Assembly: GCF_039534165.1 (NCBI RefSeq)
Contig: NZ_BAAAUX010000029.1
Coordinates: 1 to 64,000, forward strand
Direction of reading: 5' to 3'
DNA from: Saccharopolyspora_D taberi
Lineage (GTDB): Bacteria > Actinomycetota > Actinomycetes > Mycobacteriales > Pseudonocardiaceae
Length of the DNA: 64,000 nucleotides
The position numbers and the translations under genes were made by a program. The notes under the pieces are model-generated. The model saw only the letters and a program-made list of their open reading frames with translations. It did no database searches and had not been told where the DNA came from. Of the stretch, positions 7,534-15,534 are shown one piece after another. Each line of letters starts with the position of its first letter. Position 1 is the first letter of the stretch.

Positions 7534-8310
7534 TCAGCCGAACCGCCCCGAGATGTAGTCCTCGGTCGCCTTCTGGCTCGGGTTGGAGAAGATCTTGCCC
7601 GTCTCGTCGATCTCGACGAGCTCGCCGGGCTGGCCCACCGCGCGCAGGTTGAAAAACGCCGTCTGCTCGCTGACGCGCGCCGCCTGCTGCATGTTGTGGG
7701 TCACGATGACGATCGTGTACTCCTGCTTGAGCTCCGAGATCAGGTCCTCGATCGCCAGCGTGGAGATCGGGTCCAGCGCCGAGCACGGCTCGTCCATCAG
7801 CAGCACGTCCGGCTTGACCGCGATCGCCCGTGCGATGCACAGCCGCTGCTGCTGACCGCCGGAGAGGCCGCCGCCCGGCCGGTTCAGCCGGTCCTTGACC
7901 TCTTCCCACAGGTTCGCGCCGCGCAGGGCGCGCTCGGCGATCTCGTCGAGGTGCTTCTTGTTCTTCTCGCCCGCGAGCTTCAGGCCCGCCACCACGTTGT
8001 CCCGGATGGACATCGTCGGGAACGGGTTGGCGCGCTGGAACACCATGCCGATGGTGCGGCGCACCTGCACCGGGTCGACCTTGGTGTCGTAGATGTCCTC
8101 GCCGTCGAGCAGCACCCGGCCGTCGACGCGGGCGCCGGGGATGACCTCGTGCATGCGGTTCAGCGAGCGCAGCACGGTCGACTTGCCGCAACCCGATGGT
8201 CCGATGAACGCCGTGACACTGCGGGCGGGCACCTGCAGCGTCACGTCCTGCACGGCGTGGAACTTGCCGTAGAACAGGTTCAGGTCCTTGATGTCGAGAC
8301 GCTTGGCCAT
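7534..8310 (-). CDS. pstB: Phosphate ABC transporter ATP-binding protein PstB
   Basis: PstB is the ATPase of the high-affinity phosphate importer PstSCAB. The 258-residue protein has Walker A GPSGCGKST (about residues 37-45), the signature LSGGQQQR, Walker B VLLMDEPCSALDP and the switch His in VTHNMQQAARVS. The loop TDYISGRFG-like C-terminus is typical of PstB. The ATG at 8310 begins MAKRLDIKDL; longer upstream reading would run into pstA in another frame. It is the last gene of pstS-pstC-pstA-pstB, 14 bp after pstA. Control is expected from the PHO-box-like repeat ahead of pstS. Confidence 0.97.
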   Translation of the reverse strand: MAKRLDIKDLNLFYGKFHAVQDVTLQVPARSVTAFIGPSGCGKSTVLRSLNRMHEVIPGARVDGRVLLDGEDIYDTKVDPVQVRRTIGMVFQRANPFPTMSIRDNVVAGLKLAGEKNKKHLDEIAERALRGANLWEEVKDRLNRPGGGLSGGQQQRLCIARAIAVKPDVLLMDEPCSALDPISTLAIEDLISELKQEYTIVIVTHNMQQAARVSEQTAFFNLRAVGQPGELVEIDETGKIFSNPSQKATEDYISGRFG

Positions 8311-8324
8311 GAGTGGTAACCGCC

Positions 8325-9239
8325 CTACTTGGTCTTGACCGCGAACAGCTTGGACAACAGCGTGGCCAAGAGGTTGATGAGCATGATGACGACGACGAGC
8401 GTCAGCGCGGCGCCCCACATCCGGTAGTCGCCGGCCGCGGTGCCGGTGCTGCGTTCCATGAAGATGGTCAGCGGCAGCGACGCCATCTCGCCCTGGAACA
8501 GGTTGAAGCTGATGGAGTTCGCGTACCCCACCAGGATCAGCAGCGGCGCGGTCTCGCCCAGCACGCGGGCCAGGCCGAGCATCACACCGGTCACGATGCC
8601 CGACAGCGCCGTCGGCAGCACGATCTTCACGATCGTCTTCCACTTCGGCACGCCCAGCGCGTAGGACGCCTCGCGCAGCTCGTCGGGCACGATCAGCAGC
8701 ATCGTCTCGGTGACCCGGACGACCACCGGCAGCATCAGCAGCACCAGCGACAGCGCCACCGCGAAGCCGCTCTTGTTCAGCCCGAACGTGGTGATCCACA
8801 GGGCGTAGATGAACAGACCGGCCACGATCGAGGGCAGACCGCTGAGGATGTCGACCATGAAGGTCGCGACCCTGGCGAACCGGGAGTCCCGGCCGTACTC
8901 GATCAGGTAAACGCCGACCAGCACGCCCAGCGGCACCGAGATCACCGCGCAGACCAGGCCCTGCAGCAGGGTTCCGATCAGCGCGTGGTAGATGCCGCCG
9001 CCGAAGTCGGTCGGCAGCAGGCCGTTGAACGAGTGCGTCCACCAGTCAGCGGCCAGCAGCGGGGTGAGCCCGCGCTGGAGCAGCGTGAACAGCACCCACA
9101 GCAGCGGGATCACGGCGAGCACGAAGGCCGCCGCGAACACCGTGGTGGCGATGTTGTTCTTCAGCTTCCGGCCGAAGCTCAGCCGGTGGAACGCCGGCGG
9201 CGTCGCCAGCTGTTCGACGTCGGCGGTGTCGGTCCTCAT
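8325..9239 (-). CDS. pstA: Phosphate ABC transporter permease PstA
   Basis: A 304-residue inner-membrane permease with about six membrane segments. It has the binding-protein-dependent transport EAA-type loop (ELREASYALGVPKWKTIVKI), which contacts PstB. It pairs with PstC to form the phosphate channel. Its ATG overlaps the pstC stop by 4 bp, showing translational coupling. The C-terminus ends in LSKLFAVKTK. Length is normal for the family. Confidence 0.96.
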   Translation of the reverse strand: MRTDTADVEQLATPPAFHRLSFGRKLKNNIATTVFAAAFVLAVIPLLWVLFTLLQRGLTPLLAADWWTHSFNGLLPTDFGGGIYHALIGTLLQGLVCAVISVPLGVLVGVYLIEYGRDSRFARVATFMVDILSGLPSIVAGLFIYALWITTFGLNKSGFAVALSLVLLMLPVVVRVTETMLLIVPDELREASYALGVPKWKTIVKIVLPTALSGIVTGVMLGLARVLGETAPLLILVGYANSISFNLFQGEMASLPLTIFMERSTGTAAGDYRMWGAALTLVVVIMLINLLATLLSKLFAVKTK

Positions 9240-10306
9240 GCTTTCCCCTTACCGCTGGCGCTCTCGATCCAGCGCGCCAGCGCGTTCACCGCGAACGTGA
9301 TGATGAACAGCACCAGACCGGCCGCGATGTAGGCGCCGACCTGGAGCGGGTTGTTGAACTCGCCGGAGGCGAGCGCGATCCGCGAGGCGAAGGTGGCGCC
9401 GGCGTCGAAGATGCTGTAGTTCGGCCGCTCGAAGACCAGGCTGAGGATGATCGTCAGCGCCACGGTCTCGCCGAGCGCGCGCCCCAGGCCCAGCATCGAA
9501 CCGCCGATGAAACCGTTGCGGCCGAACGGCCAGACGGTGGTGCGCACGACCTCCCACTTGGTGGCGCCCAGCGCCAGTGCGCCCTCGATGTGGGCGGTGG
9601 GGGTGCGCTGGAAGACCTCGCGGGTGACACCGGTGATCGTCGGGATGATCATCACCGCCAGCACGACGCCCGCGGTGAACACGTTGCCGCCGCTGGCCAG
9701 CGTGTTGATGTTGCCGGGGCCGAAGATCGGGATCCAGCCGAGGGTCTCGTTCAGCCAGACCGCCACCGGGCGCAGCACCGGGGCCAGCACCAGGAAGCCC
9801 CAGAGGCCGTAGATCACCGACGGCACCGCGGCCAGCAGGTCGACGATGTAGGCGAACGGCCGGGCGAGCCCGCGCGGCGCGTACTGGGTGAGGAACAGCG
9901 CGATCCCGCAGGAGATCGGCATCGCCAGGATCAGCGCGACCACCGAGCTCGCCACCGTGATCCACGCCAGGTCGATCACGCCGAAGTGCAGGTTCTTCGG
10001 ATCTCGGGTGTCCCAAACGCCGCTGAGCAGGAAGTTCTCCTGGTTCAGCTGGAGCGAGGGCACCGCCCGGATCAGCAGGAAGATCCCGATCGCCGCGATG
10101 AGCACCACGACGAAGGCACCGGAACCAATCGCGAGCGAGGAGAACACTCGGTCGCCGATGCGGACCACCTTCTTGCGGTCCGCCGTGAGATCGGGAGCGG
10201 AAATGGGAGCCTCCGGTCCGGGACTGGGCGCCGAAACGCCCCGCGGGGCACCGGTGCTCTCACCGGTGCCCGCAGGGCGTGTATCGGCTCTGGTCGAGTC
10301 GGTCAC
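9236..10306 (-). CDS. pstC: Phosphate ABC transporter permease PstC
   Basis: A 356-residue permease partner of PstA with a 45-residue Pro/Thr-rich cytoplasmic N-terminus, about six membrane helices and an EAA-type loop (HIEGALALGATKWEVVRTTV). It overlaps pstA by 4 bp. A strong 13-bp hairpin lies in the 72-bp gap from pstS, so pstC and later genes are probably expressed at lower level than the binding protein. Confidence 0.96.
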   Translation of the reverse strand: MTDSTRADTRPAGTGESTGAPRGVSAPSPGPEAPISAPDLTADRKKVVRIGDRVFSSLAIGSGAFVVVLIAAIGIFLLIRAVPSLQLNQENFLLSGVWDTRDPKNLHFGVIDLAWITVASSVVALILAMPISCGIALFLTQYAPRGLARPFAYIVDLLAAVPSVIYGLWGFLVLAPVLRPVAVWLNETLGWIPIFGPGNINTLASGGNVFTAGVVLAVMIIPTITGVTREVFQRTPTAHIEGALALGATKWEVVRTTVWPFGRNGFIGGSMLGLGRALGETVALTIILSLVFERPNYSIFDAGATFASRIALASGEFNNPLQVGAYIAAGLVLFIITFAVNALARWIESASGKGKA

Positions 10307-10334
10307 TGCTGGTTGCAGCCTCTCACTTCTCAGG

Positions 10335-10371
10335 ACCGGTGAGTCCGCCGGGCTGCGCCGGACTCACCGGT
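10335..10371 (-). terminator. Attenuating hairpin between pstS and pstC
   Basis: ACCGGTGAGTCCG (10335-10347) and CGGACTCACCGGT (10359-10371) form a perfect 13-bp stem with an 11-nt loop directly after the pstS stop. Such hairpins commonly stabilise or partly terminate the transcript, giving an excess of the binding protein. Confidence 0.6.
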
Positions 10372-10378
10372 ACCGGCC

Positions 10379-11494
10379 TCAGGAGATCGCGTTGACCGCT
10401 TCGAGGACCTTGGTCTTGAAGCTCTCCGGCAGCGGGACGTAGCCGGACTTCTCGAGCTCCTGGGGGTTGGCGTTGGCGGCGACCGTCATGACCGCCTTGA
10501 CGGCCTTGGCGGTCTCCGGGTCGTAGCCCTTCGAGCAGACGATCTCGTAGGTGTTGAGCACGATCGGGTAGACGCCCGCGGCCTTGTTGCCGTAGATCGA
10601 GTCCAGGTCCACGCGCAGGTCGTGGCCCTCGCCCTCGATCTTGGCGCCCTCGATCGCCTTGCCGACGTTGGCGGTGGACAGCTCCACCGGACCGGCACCG
10701 CTGTCGATCTTGGCGATGCCCAGGCCGAGGTTCTTCGGGAACGACCACTCGACGTAGGTGATGCCGCCCGGGGTGGCCTTGACCGACTGGGCGACCTGGT
10801 CGCTGCCGTCGCGGCCCTGGCCGACGCCGGGACCGGGGCGGAACTGCTTGCCCTCACCGGTCCACGCGCCGTTGGTGGCGGTGGCCAGGTACTTCTGGAA
10901 GTTGTCCGAGGTGCCGGACTCGTCCGAGCGGAAGAACGGGACGATGTCCAGGTCGGGCAGCTGCGCACCCGGGTTGGCCTGGGCGATCGCCGGGTCGTTC
11001 CACTTCTTGATCTGGCCCTGGTAGATCTTGGAGATCAGGTCCGGGGTCAGCGTCAGGTCGCTGACGCCGGGGACGTTGTAGGAGATCGCGACCGGGCCGA
11101 AGACCATCGGCAGGTTCCAGGCCGGGTTGCCCTGGCAGCGCTGGGCCGCGGCGGCGACCTCGCCCTTCTCCTCGCTCAGCGGCGAGTCCGAGCCGCCGAA
11201 GTCGATCTGGCCCGCGTTGAAGCCGGCGACGCCCTTGCCGGAGCCGGACTTGGTGTAGTTCAGCGTCTGGCCCGCGCACTTCAGGCCGTAGTCCCGGGCG
11301 AAGACGTCCATCGCGTTCTTCTGCGCGGACGAGCCCTCGGCGGACACGGGCTTGGTTCCGCACTCGACCTGGAGGCCCTCAAGCGCGGGGTTCCCGCCGC
11401 CCTGGGGCACGTTCTGGTCGCTGCCACAGGCCGAGAGCACGAGCGTGCCCGCTGCGAGGAAGCCGAGTGCAGCGCTGTGCCGCTTGATCTTCAC
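10379..11494 (-). CDS. pstS: Phosphate-binding lipoprotein PstS
   Basis: PstS captures phosphate outside the membrane and delivers it to PstCA. The 371-residue protein starts with a lipoprotein signal whose lipobox is LSAC (Cys at residue 23). Phosphate-site motifs are visible: AEGSSAQKNAMDVF, FGGSDSPLSEEKGE, RSDESGTSDNFQKYL and the late TPGGITYVEWSF. It is the first gene of the pst operon. The upstream 230 bp hold a PHO-box-like direct repeat at 11614-11631 on the coding strand. Length and motif order are normal. Confidence 0.97.
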   Translation of the reverse strand: MKIKRHSAALGFLAAGTLVLSACGSDQNVPQGGGNPALEGLQVECGTKPVSAEGSSAQKNAMDVFARDYGLKCAGQTLNYTKSGSGKGVAGFNAGQIDFGGSDSPLSEEKGEVAAAAQRCQGNPAWNLPMVFGPVAISYNVPGVSDLTLTPDLISKIYQGQIKKWNDPAIAQANPGAQLPDLDIVPFFRSDESGTSDNFQKYLATATNGAWTGEGKQFRPGPGVGQGRDGSDQVAQSVKATPGGITYVEWSFPKNLGLGIAKIDSGAGPVELSTANVGKAIEGAKIEGEGHDLRVDLDSIYGNKAAGVYPIVLNTYEIVCSKGYDPETAKAVKAVMTVAANANPQELEKSGYVPLPESFKTKVLEAVNAIS

Positions 11495-11612
11495 TTCGTT
11501 CCTCCACTCAAGGAATCACCGGCGGATGCGCGGCAGGGCCCGCGAGCCCGTGCTGTTGTTCTGCCGCTGGCCCCGAACGCTAAGCAGCCGGGGTGGACGT
11601 GCGCCGCCCTCC

Positions 11613-11632
11613 AGGTGAACCCGAGGTGAACA
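11613..11632 (-). promoter_or_regulatory. PHO-box-like direct repeat upstream of pstS
   Basis: Read on the pstS strand, two GTTCACC heptamers (11631-11625 and 11620-11614) are spaced by exactly 11 nt, as in Streptomyces PhoP sites. They lie about 120-137 bp before the pstS start. The same repeat type precedes phoU. Confidence 0.7.
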
Positions 11633-11732
11633 AGGCACGCTTAGTAAGCGGACACACGTCGTATCGGGTGATGTCCGCGACTCCAGCGTGATCATCTTGT
11701 TTGCGTTAAGTGACCTGAGCCACCGAACCGGG

Positions 11733-12695
11733 TTACCTGCCGAACTGCACGTCGGTGTCCCACCGCTGGAACCCCAATCGCTGGTAGACCCGGATGGCGG
11801 GCTCGTTGTCCGCTTCGACGTAGAGCATCACCCGACGGCAGCCAGTGTCGCGCAGGTGCCGGAGTCCGGCCACAGTGAGTGACCGACCCAGCCCGTTACC
11901 CTGAGTGTCGGGATCAACACCCACTACGTACACTTCGCCCGTTCCGTCCGGATGCACCTTGGTCCAGTGGAAGCCGAGCAGCCGGTCATCGGCGTTGACC
12001 GCGAGCAGGAACCCGGCCGGGTCGAACCACTCCTCCTTCTCCTTGAGGCGCAGATCCGACTCCGTCATACCGCCCTGCTCGGGGTGCCATGAGAACGCAC
12101 GGTGATTGACCCGGACGACCTCGGCCTCGTCCAGCCCCACCCGGAACGCGCGGATCGCCACCCCCGGCGGCAGCTCCACCTCGGGCAGCTCGGCGTCCAG
12201 CTCCCGGCCCATCCGCCACAGCTCGCGGGGCCGGACGAACCCGAACCGCTCGGCCAGCCGCAGGGCGCCCGGGTGCTCGCCGTGCGACCAGATCCGCAGC
12301 CTGCCGGTGTCGGTGTCGGACTCGACCGCCTCGGCGGGCAGGTCGGCGCGGTCGAGCAGCGCCTCGACCAGCCGGGTGCCCACGCCCTGGCGGCGGTGGT
12401 CCGGGTGCACCGCCAGCTCCGCGACGAGCTGGCCCGCGCTCTTCTCGTGCTCGGTGTCGAGGTGGGCGTAGCCGGCCAGCACCCCGCCGGGGTCGCGCAC
12501 CACGAAGTGCTCGGAGCCGACCAGGTCTGCCTGCACCGGCTCGATCTGGTGCACCACGTCCCGATGCGCCTTCAACCTGAGGATCACGTGTTCGCCGACC
12601 GGGGCCACCCCGTCGGCTCGTTCGGTCTCGTGGAGCAGGCCCATGACCTCGGCCGCCTCCGCCTTGTCCAGTCCGTTCCGCCACGTCAGCTGCAC
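11733..12695 (-). CDS. mshD: Mycothiol synthase
   Basis: MshD acetylates Cys-GlcN-Ins with acetyl-CoA in the last step of mycothiol synthesis. The 320-residue protein consists of two GNAT domains. The first has AELAVHPDHRRQGVGTRLVE. The active second domain has GFHWTKVHPDGTGEVYVVGV, DPDTQGNGLGRSLTVAGLRH and a conserved C-terminus YQRLGFQRWDTDVQF. Length matches the family. The GTG start at 12695 is preceded by TAACGT (12703-12708) with a 7-nt gap and no Shine-Dalgarno, consistent with a leaderless mRNA. The neighbours (glnR upstream, pst downstream) are in the order known from mycobacteria. Confidence 0.95.
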   Translation of the reverse strand: MQLTWRNGLDKAEAAEVMGLLHETERADGVAPVGEHVILRLKAHRDVVHQIEPVQADLVGSEHFVVRDPGGVLAGYAHLDTEHEKSAGQLVAELAVHPDHRRQGVGTRLVEALLDRADLPAEAVESDTDTGRLRIWSHGEHPGALRLAERFGFVRPRELWRMGRELDAELPEVELPPGVAIRAFRVGLDEAEVVRVNHRAFSWHPEQGGMTESDLRLKEKEEWFDPAGFLLAVNADDRLLGFHWTKVHPDGTGEVYVVGVDPDTQGNGLGRSLTVAGLRHLRDTGCRRVMLYVEADNEPAIRVYQRLGFQRWDTDVQFGR

Positions 12696-12702
12696 GCCGT
12701 CG

Positions 12703-12708
12703 ACGTTA
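12703..12708 (-). promoter_or_regulatory. -10-like box of a leaderless mshD promoter
   Basis: TAACGT on the minus strand ends 7 nt before the GTG start of mshD, and no ribosome site is present. The geometry matches actinobacterial leaderless genes. Confidence 0.45.
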
Positions 12709-12792
12709 CCCCGGCGCGGGCTCGGTTCCAGGGGACGAAACGGACCGCGTCCGGCCCCCTGGAGCAGCGGGGGCCGGACGCGGGATCCCGGT

Positions 12793-13533
12793 TCAGCGGG
12801 CGGACGCGGTCTCGGTCTCCGCCGGGGCCTCCGCGACGGCTTCCTCGGCGATCGGCGAGGAGCTGCTGCGCGCGGGCCGCACGAACTTGTAGCCCACGTT
12901 GCGCACGGTGCCGATCATGGAGTCGTACTCCGGGCCGAGCTTGGCGCGCAGCCGCCGGACGTGGACGTCCACGGTGCGGGTGCCGCCGAAGAAGTCGTAG
13001 CCCCAGACCTCCTGCAGCAGCTGGGCGCGGGTGAACACCCGGCCCGCGTGCTGCGCGAGGTACTTCAGCAGCTCGAACTCCTTGTAGGTCAGCTCCAGCG
13101 CCCGGCCCTTGAGCCGCGCGGTGTAGGTGGACTCCTCGATGACCAGGTCGCCGACCGACAGCGCGTCGGCGTCGCCGCCGCCCTCGGCGTTGCGGCGGGT
13201 GGTCAGCAGGCGCAGCCGGGCGTCGATCTCGGCGGGACCTGCGGTCGGCAGCAGGATGTCGTCGACACCCCATTCCGAGCTGACGGTCACCAGCCCGCCC
13301 TCGTTGACGATCGCGAGCACCGGCGCGTCACCGACGGCGAGCACCCGGCACAGGTCGCGGGCACCGGCGAGGTCGGTGCGGGCGTCGACGAGGACCACGT
13401 CGTGGGAACCGGCGGACAGGATCGCGCCCGGCTCCGGCGGCAGCGCGCGCACCCGGTGCGGCAGCAGGGCCAGCGCGGGCAGCGCGGCTTCGCAGTCTTG
13501 GTCGCTGGTGAGCAGCAGCAGATCAGAACTCAT
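12793..13533 (-). CDS. glnR: GlnR-type orphan OmpR/PhoB response regulator
   Basis: GlnR is the global nitrogen regulator of actinobacteria (glnA, amtB, nir genes) and works without a kinase. The 246-residue protein has an N-terminal receiver-like domain with Asp at residue 50 (DVVLVDARTD). In GlnR this residue supports the dimer through charge contacts instead of being phosphorylated. The C-terminal winged helix spans about residues 130-225 (LELTYKEFELLKYLAQHAGR, TVDVHVRRLRAKLG, GTVRNVGYKFV). The typical acidic pocket residues of receivers are mostly missing. The ATG at 13533 follows GGAGGA. An Ala/Glu-rich tail closes the protein. Synteny with mshD and lmeA agrees with mycobacterial glnR. 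Confidence 0.9.
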   Translation of the reverse strand: MSSDLLLLTSDQDCEAALPALALLPHRVRALPPEPGAILSAGSHDVVLVDARTDLAGARDLCRVLAVGDAPVLAIVNEGGLVTVSSEWGVDDILLPTAGPAEIDARLRLLTTRRNAEGGGDADALSVGDLVIEESTYTARLKGRALELTYKEFELLKYLAQHAGRVFTRAQLLQEVWGYDFFGGTRTVDVHVRRLRAKLGPEYDSMIGTVRNVGYKFVRPARSSSSPIAEEAVAEAPAETETASAR

Positions 13534-13840
13534 CGGAGTCCTCCGTCCCAGGGCTCGAGAATCAGCCGGCGGCGGTGGGAAAACGGTCATCCTCTACGGG
13601 AGACGCGGCGGACGACCCGGCTTCGTTGCCTGTGGATGGCTAGGAGAATAACCGAAACACCTGGGAAAAGCCCAGGTGAAGCATTTCGGGTCACAATTGT
13701 GAACCGCAGGCGAACGCAGGTTACGGCGATGTGTCGTGCCCCTGGCGGCCGGCCGGGCGTCCGGCGGACGGCGGATACAGTGACCACGCACGATCGTGGT
13801 CCAGCCACGCGCCCGACCAGGAACGGACGGACAGCTAGCC
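13534..13840. promoter_or_regulatory. glnR-lmeA divergent intergenic region with two dyads
   Basis: This 307-bp gap holds the glnR ribosome site and two symmetric elements. CACCTGGG (13658-13665) and CCCAGGTG (13671-13678) form a perfect 8-bp hairpin with AAAAG in the loop. TCACAATTGTGA (13691-13702) is a perfect 12-bp palindrome. It probably carries the promoters of both genes. I cannot assign a regulator to either dyad. Confidence 0.4.
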
Positions 13841-14650
13841 GTGAAGAAGCTCGTCATCACCCTAGTCGTCGTCATCGGCCTGTTCGTCGCGGCCGACTTC
13901 GGCGCGGCGGCGGTCGCCGAGTACCAGGTGTCGAAGAAGATGCGCACCGAGCTCCGGCTGGCCGAGGACCCGGAAGTGCGGATCAACGGGTTCCCGTTCC
14001 TCTGGCAGGCCGCCTGGGGCGACTACCGCGACGTCCGGCTCAGCGCCCGCTCCGTGCAGGTCGGGCAGCTCAGCGAGGTCGGCGTCGAGGCGGACCTGCA
14101 CCACGCGCGGGTCTCCGCCGCGGACGTGATCTCCGGTACCGCCGACAAGGTCCAGGTCGACGAGGTCGTCGGCCGGGTCAAGCTCAAGGCGTCCGACATC
14201 GCCCGGTACATCGGCATCACCGACCTGACCATCAACCCGGCGCCCAAGGACGCGCTCAGCGGCGAGGACTCCGGCGGCGGTGAGCAGAGCGGCGGGGACA
14301 GCCCCAGCAGCACCGTCGACCGCACCCGCACGGTCGTGCAGCTCGACGGATCGGTGAACATCGCCGGGGAGAACACGCAGGTCAAGGTGATCGCGGTGCT
14401 GTCGCTGCTGAACGGCCAGCTCAAGATCGAACCGCGCAAGCTCGACATCGTGACCGGCACCTACGGCGAGATCCCGATCCCGGACGTGTTCGAGAAGGCG
14501 GTGCTGAACCGCTTCAACACCAGCCTCGACCCGGGTCTGCTGCCGTTCGCGGTCACCCCGACCGCGGTGGGTGTGGAGACCGGCGCGCTGATCGTCGAGG
14601 GCACCGCCCGGGACGTCACGCTCGGACCGGACGGGATGACCACCGGATGA
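13841..14650 (+). CDS. lmeA: LmeA-like phospholipid-binding protein (DUF2993)
   Basis: A 269-residue envelope protein with one N-terminal hydrophobic signal or anchor (residues 3-25, LVITLVVVIGLFVAADFGAA), then a DUF2993 domain. In mycobacteria, LmeA (Rv0817c) binds phospholipid and supports lipomannan/lipoarabinomannan mannan elongation in the cell envelope. Typical motifs are VRINGFPFLWQAAWGDYRDV and GVGVETGALIVEGTA-like sequence near the end. A low-complexity Gly/Ser insert (GGGEQSGGDSPSS) lies near residue 150. GTG 13841 is chosen because the membrane segment then begins at once. The ATG of the next gene overlaps its stop. Confidence 0.82.
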   Translation: MKKLVITLVVVIGLFVAADFGAAAVAEYQVSKKMRTELRLAEDPEVRINGFPFLWQAAWGDYRDVRLSARSVQVGQLSEVGVEADLHHARVSAADVISGTADKVQVDEVVGRVKLKASDIARYIGITDLTINPAPKDALSGEDSGGGEQSGGDSPSSTVDRTRTVVQLDGSVNIAGENTQVKVIAVLSLLNGQLKIEPRKLDIVTGTYGEIPIPDVFEKAVLNRFNTSLDPGLLPFAVTPTAVGVETGALIVEGTARDVTLGPDGMTTG

Positions 14651-15090
14651 GCGCCGGGGTGTGGGTGCTGCTGGCCGCGGTCGCCGCGACGCTGGTCTTC
14701 GGGCTGGTGTGGCGGGCCAGGGAGGGCCGGGTGCGCGCCACCGCCGACCACGACGACGAGGGGACCGCGTTGGACCACTTCCCCGCGGAACTGCGGCAGC
14801 GGCTCGACGACGAGCCGTCCGCGGACGTGACCCTGGTGCAGTTCTCCACCACGTTCTGCGCGCCGTGCAGGCACACCCGCATCCTGCTCGCCGACTTCGC
14901 CGAGCGCACCGACGGCGTGCACCACGTCGACATCGACCTGACCGACCACCCCGAGTGGTCCACCCCGCTGGGCGTGCACCGCACGCCCACGACGCTCGCG
15001 CTCGACGGCGCGGGGCGCGAGATCTTCCGCGTCGCCGGAGTCCCGCGGCGGGAGGAGCTGGGGTCCGCGCTGCGCCCCTTTCTCCCCTGA
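14647..15090 (+). CDS. Membrane-anchored thioredoxin-like protein (ThiX type)
   Basis: A 147-residue protein with an N-terminal membrane helix (residues 5-23) and a thioredoxin fold. The active site is CAPC (FSTTFCAPCRHTR, about residues 77-80). A cis-Pro region GVHRTPTTLALDG follows. It probably works on the outer face as a disulfide oxidoreductase. The start codon overlaps the lmeA stop (ATGA), so the pair is co-translated. The M. tuberculosis counterpart in the same place is annotated as thioredoxin ThiX (Rv0816c). The redox partner is unknown. Confidence 0.88.
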   Translation: MSAGVWVLLAAVAATLVFGLVWRAREGRVRATADHDDEGTALDHFPAELRQRLDDEPSADVTLVQFSTTFCAPCRHTRILLADFAERTDGVHHVDIDLTDHPEWSTPLGVHRTPTTLALDGAGREIFRVAGVPRREELGSALRPFLP

Positions 15091-15240
15091 ACCGGCCAGC
15101 CCCCTGAACCGGCCGACCTCCCCTGAACCGACCGGCCTTCCCCGAACCAGCCAGCCTCTCCCCGAGCCGACCGGGCCTCTGCCGACCCGGCCGGGTCGGC
15201 CTTCCCCGTCCGGACCAGCCGCTCCTGGACCGGGCTAGCC
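15087..15240 (+). repeat. Degenerate tandem repeat, about 20-nt period
   Basis: Seven to eight imperfect units related to CCCTGAACCGGCCGACCT follow the thioredoxin stop. The region includes a perfect 20-bp palindrome, GCCGACCCGGCCGGGTCGGC (15181-15200), which may terminate transcription. No credible coding frame crosses it. Confidence 0.6.
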
Positions 15241-15340
15241 GGTTCGAGCGAACCTGGCAACAGCCCATCGGCCGAACGGCCGCAAACGGGCTCCTGCGTC
15301 CCACCCAGTGAACGACCTTTCCGCCTACCGGTCATCGGGG

Positions 15341-15346
15341 TAACCT
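15341..15346 (+). promoter_or_regulatory. -10-like box of the leader peptide, leaderless geometry
   Basis: TAACCT ends 7 nt before the GTG that opens the 24-codon leader reading frame at 15354, and there is no Shine-Dalgarno. This sets the start of the attenuator transcript. Confidence 0.55.
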
Positions 15347-15353
15347 CGCGCCC

Positions 15354-15428
15354 GTGCATGTACTGCTGACCAGAAGGCGTGCGGTGGACTTCTGCCGCAT
15401 GGGCAGCAGCCTGTGTTGGAGGCACTGA
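15354..15428 (+). CDS. Cysteine-type attenuator leader peptide
   Basis: A 24-codon frame reads VHVLLTRRRAVDFCRMGSSL then CWRH. The core LLTRRRAVD-x-CR followed by a second Cys cluster is the pattern of small leader peptides found upstream of sulfur-assimilation genes across actinobacteria. In mycobacteria, cysteine-poor ribosomes stalling on such leaders raise downstream expression. It lies 106 bp before DUF4395, the first gene of the sseA-sseC sulfur-transfer operon. The start is GTG with a TAACCT box 7 nt upstream, so it is probably leaderless. GC-rich segments between 15405 and 15480 could form alternative hairpins. The peptide itself probably has no function beyond translation sensing. 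Confidence 0.75.
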   Translation: MHVLLTRRRAVDFCRMGSSLCWRH

Positions 15429-15534
15429 CCGGGCGGTAGTGCGGATGCCTTCGGTTGTGCCTTCCACCGGCAAACGCATCCCGACCGCCTCACGGGCTCG
15501 GCAGCCAAGTCCACGGTCACCGAAAGGGCCTTCC

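Noticed and set aside
7534..9042. A 502-codon frame that would extend PstB upstream
   Set aside because: The part before 8310 is a shadow of pstA. Family length and the MAKRLDIKDL start fix pstB at 7534-8310.
15430..15534. SAM or cobalamin riboswitch before DUF4395
   Set aside because: No conserved core seen; the leader peptide explains the long upstream region better.
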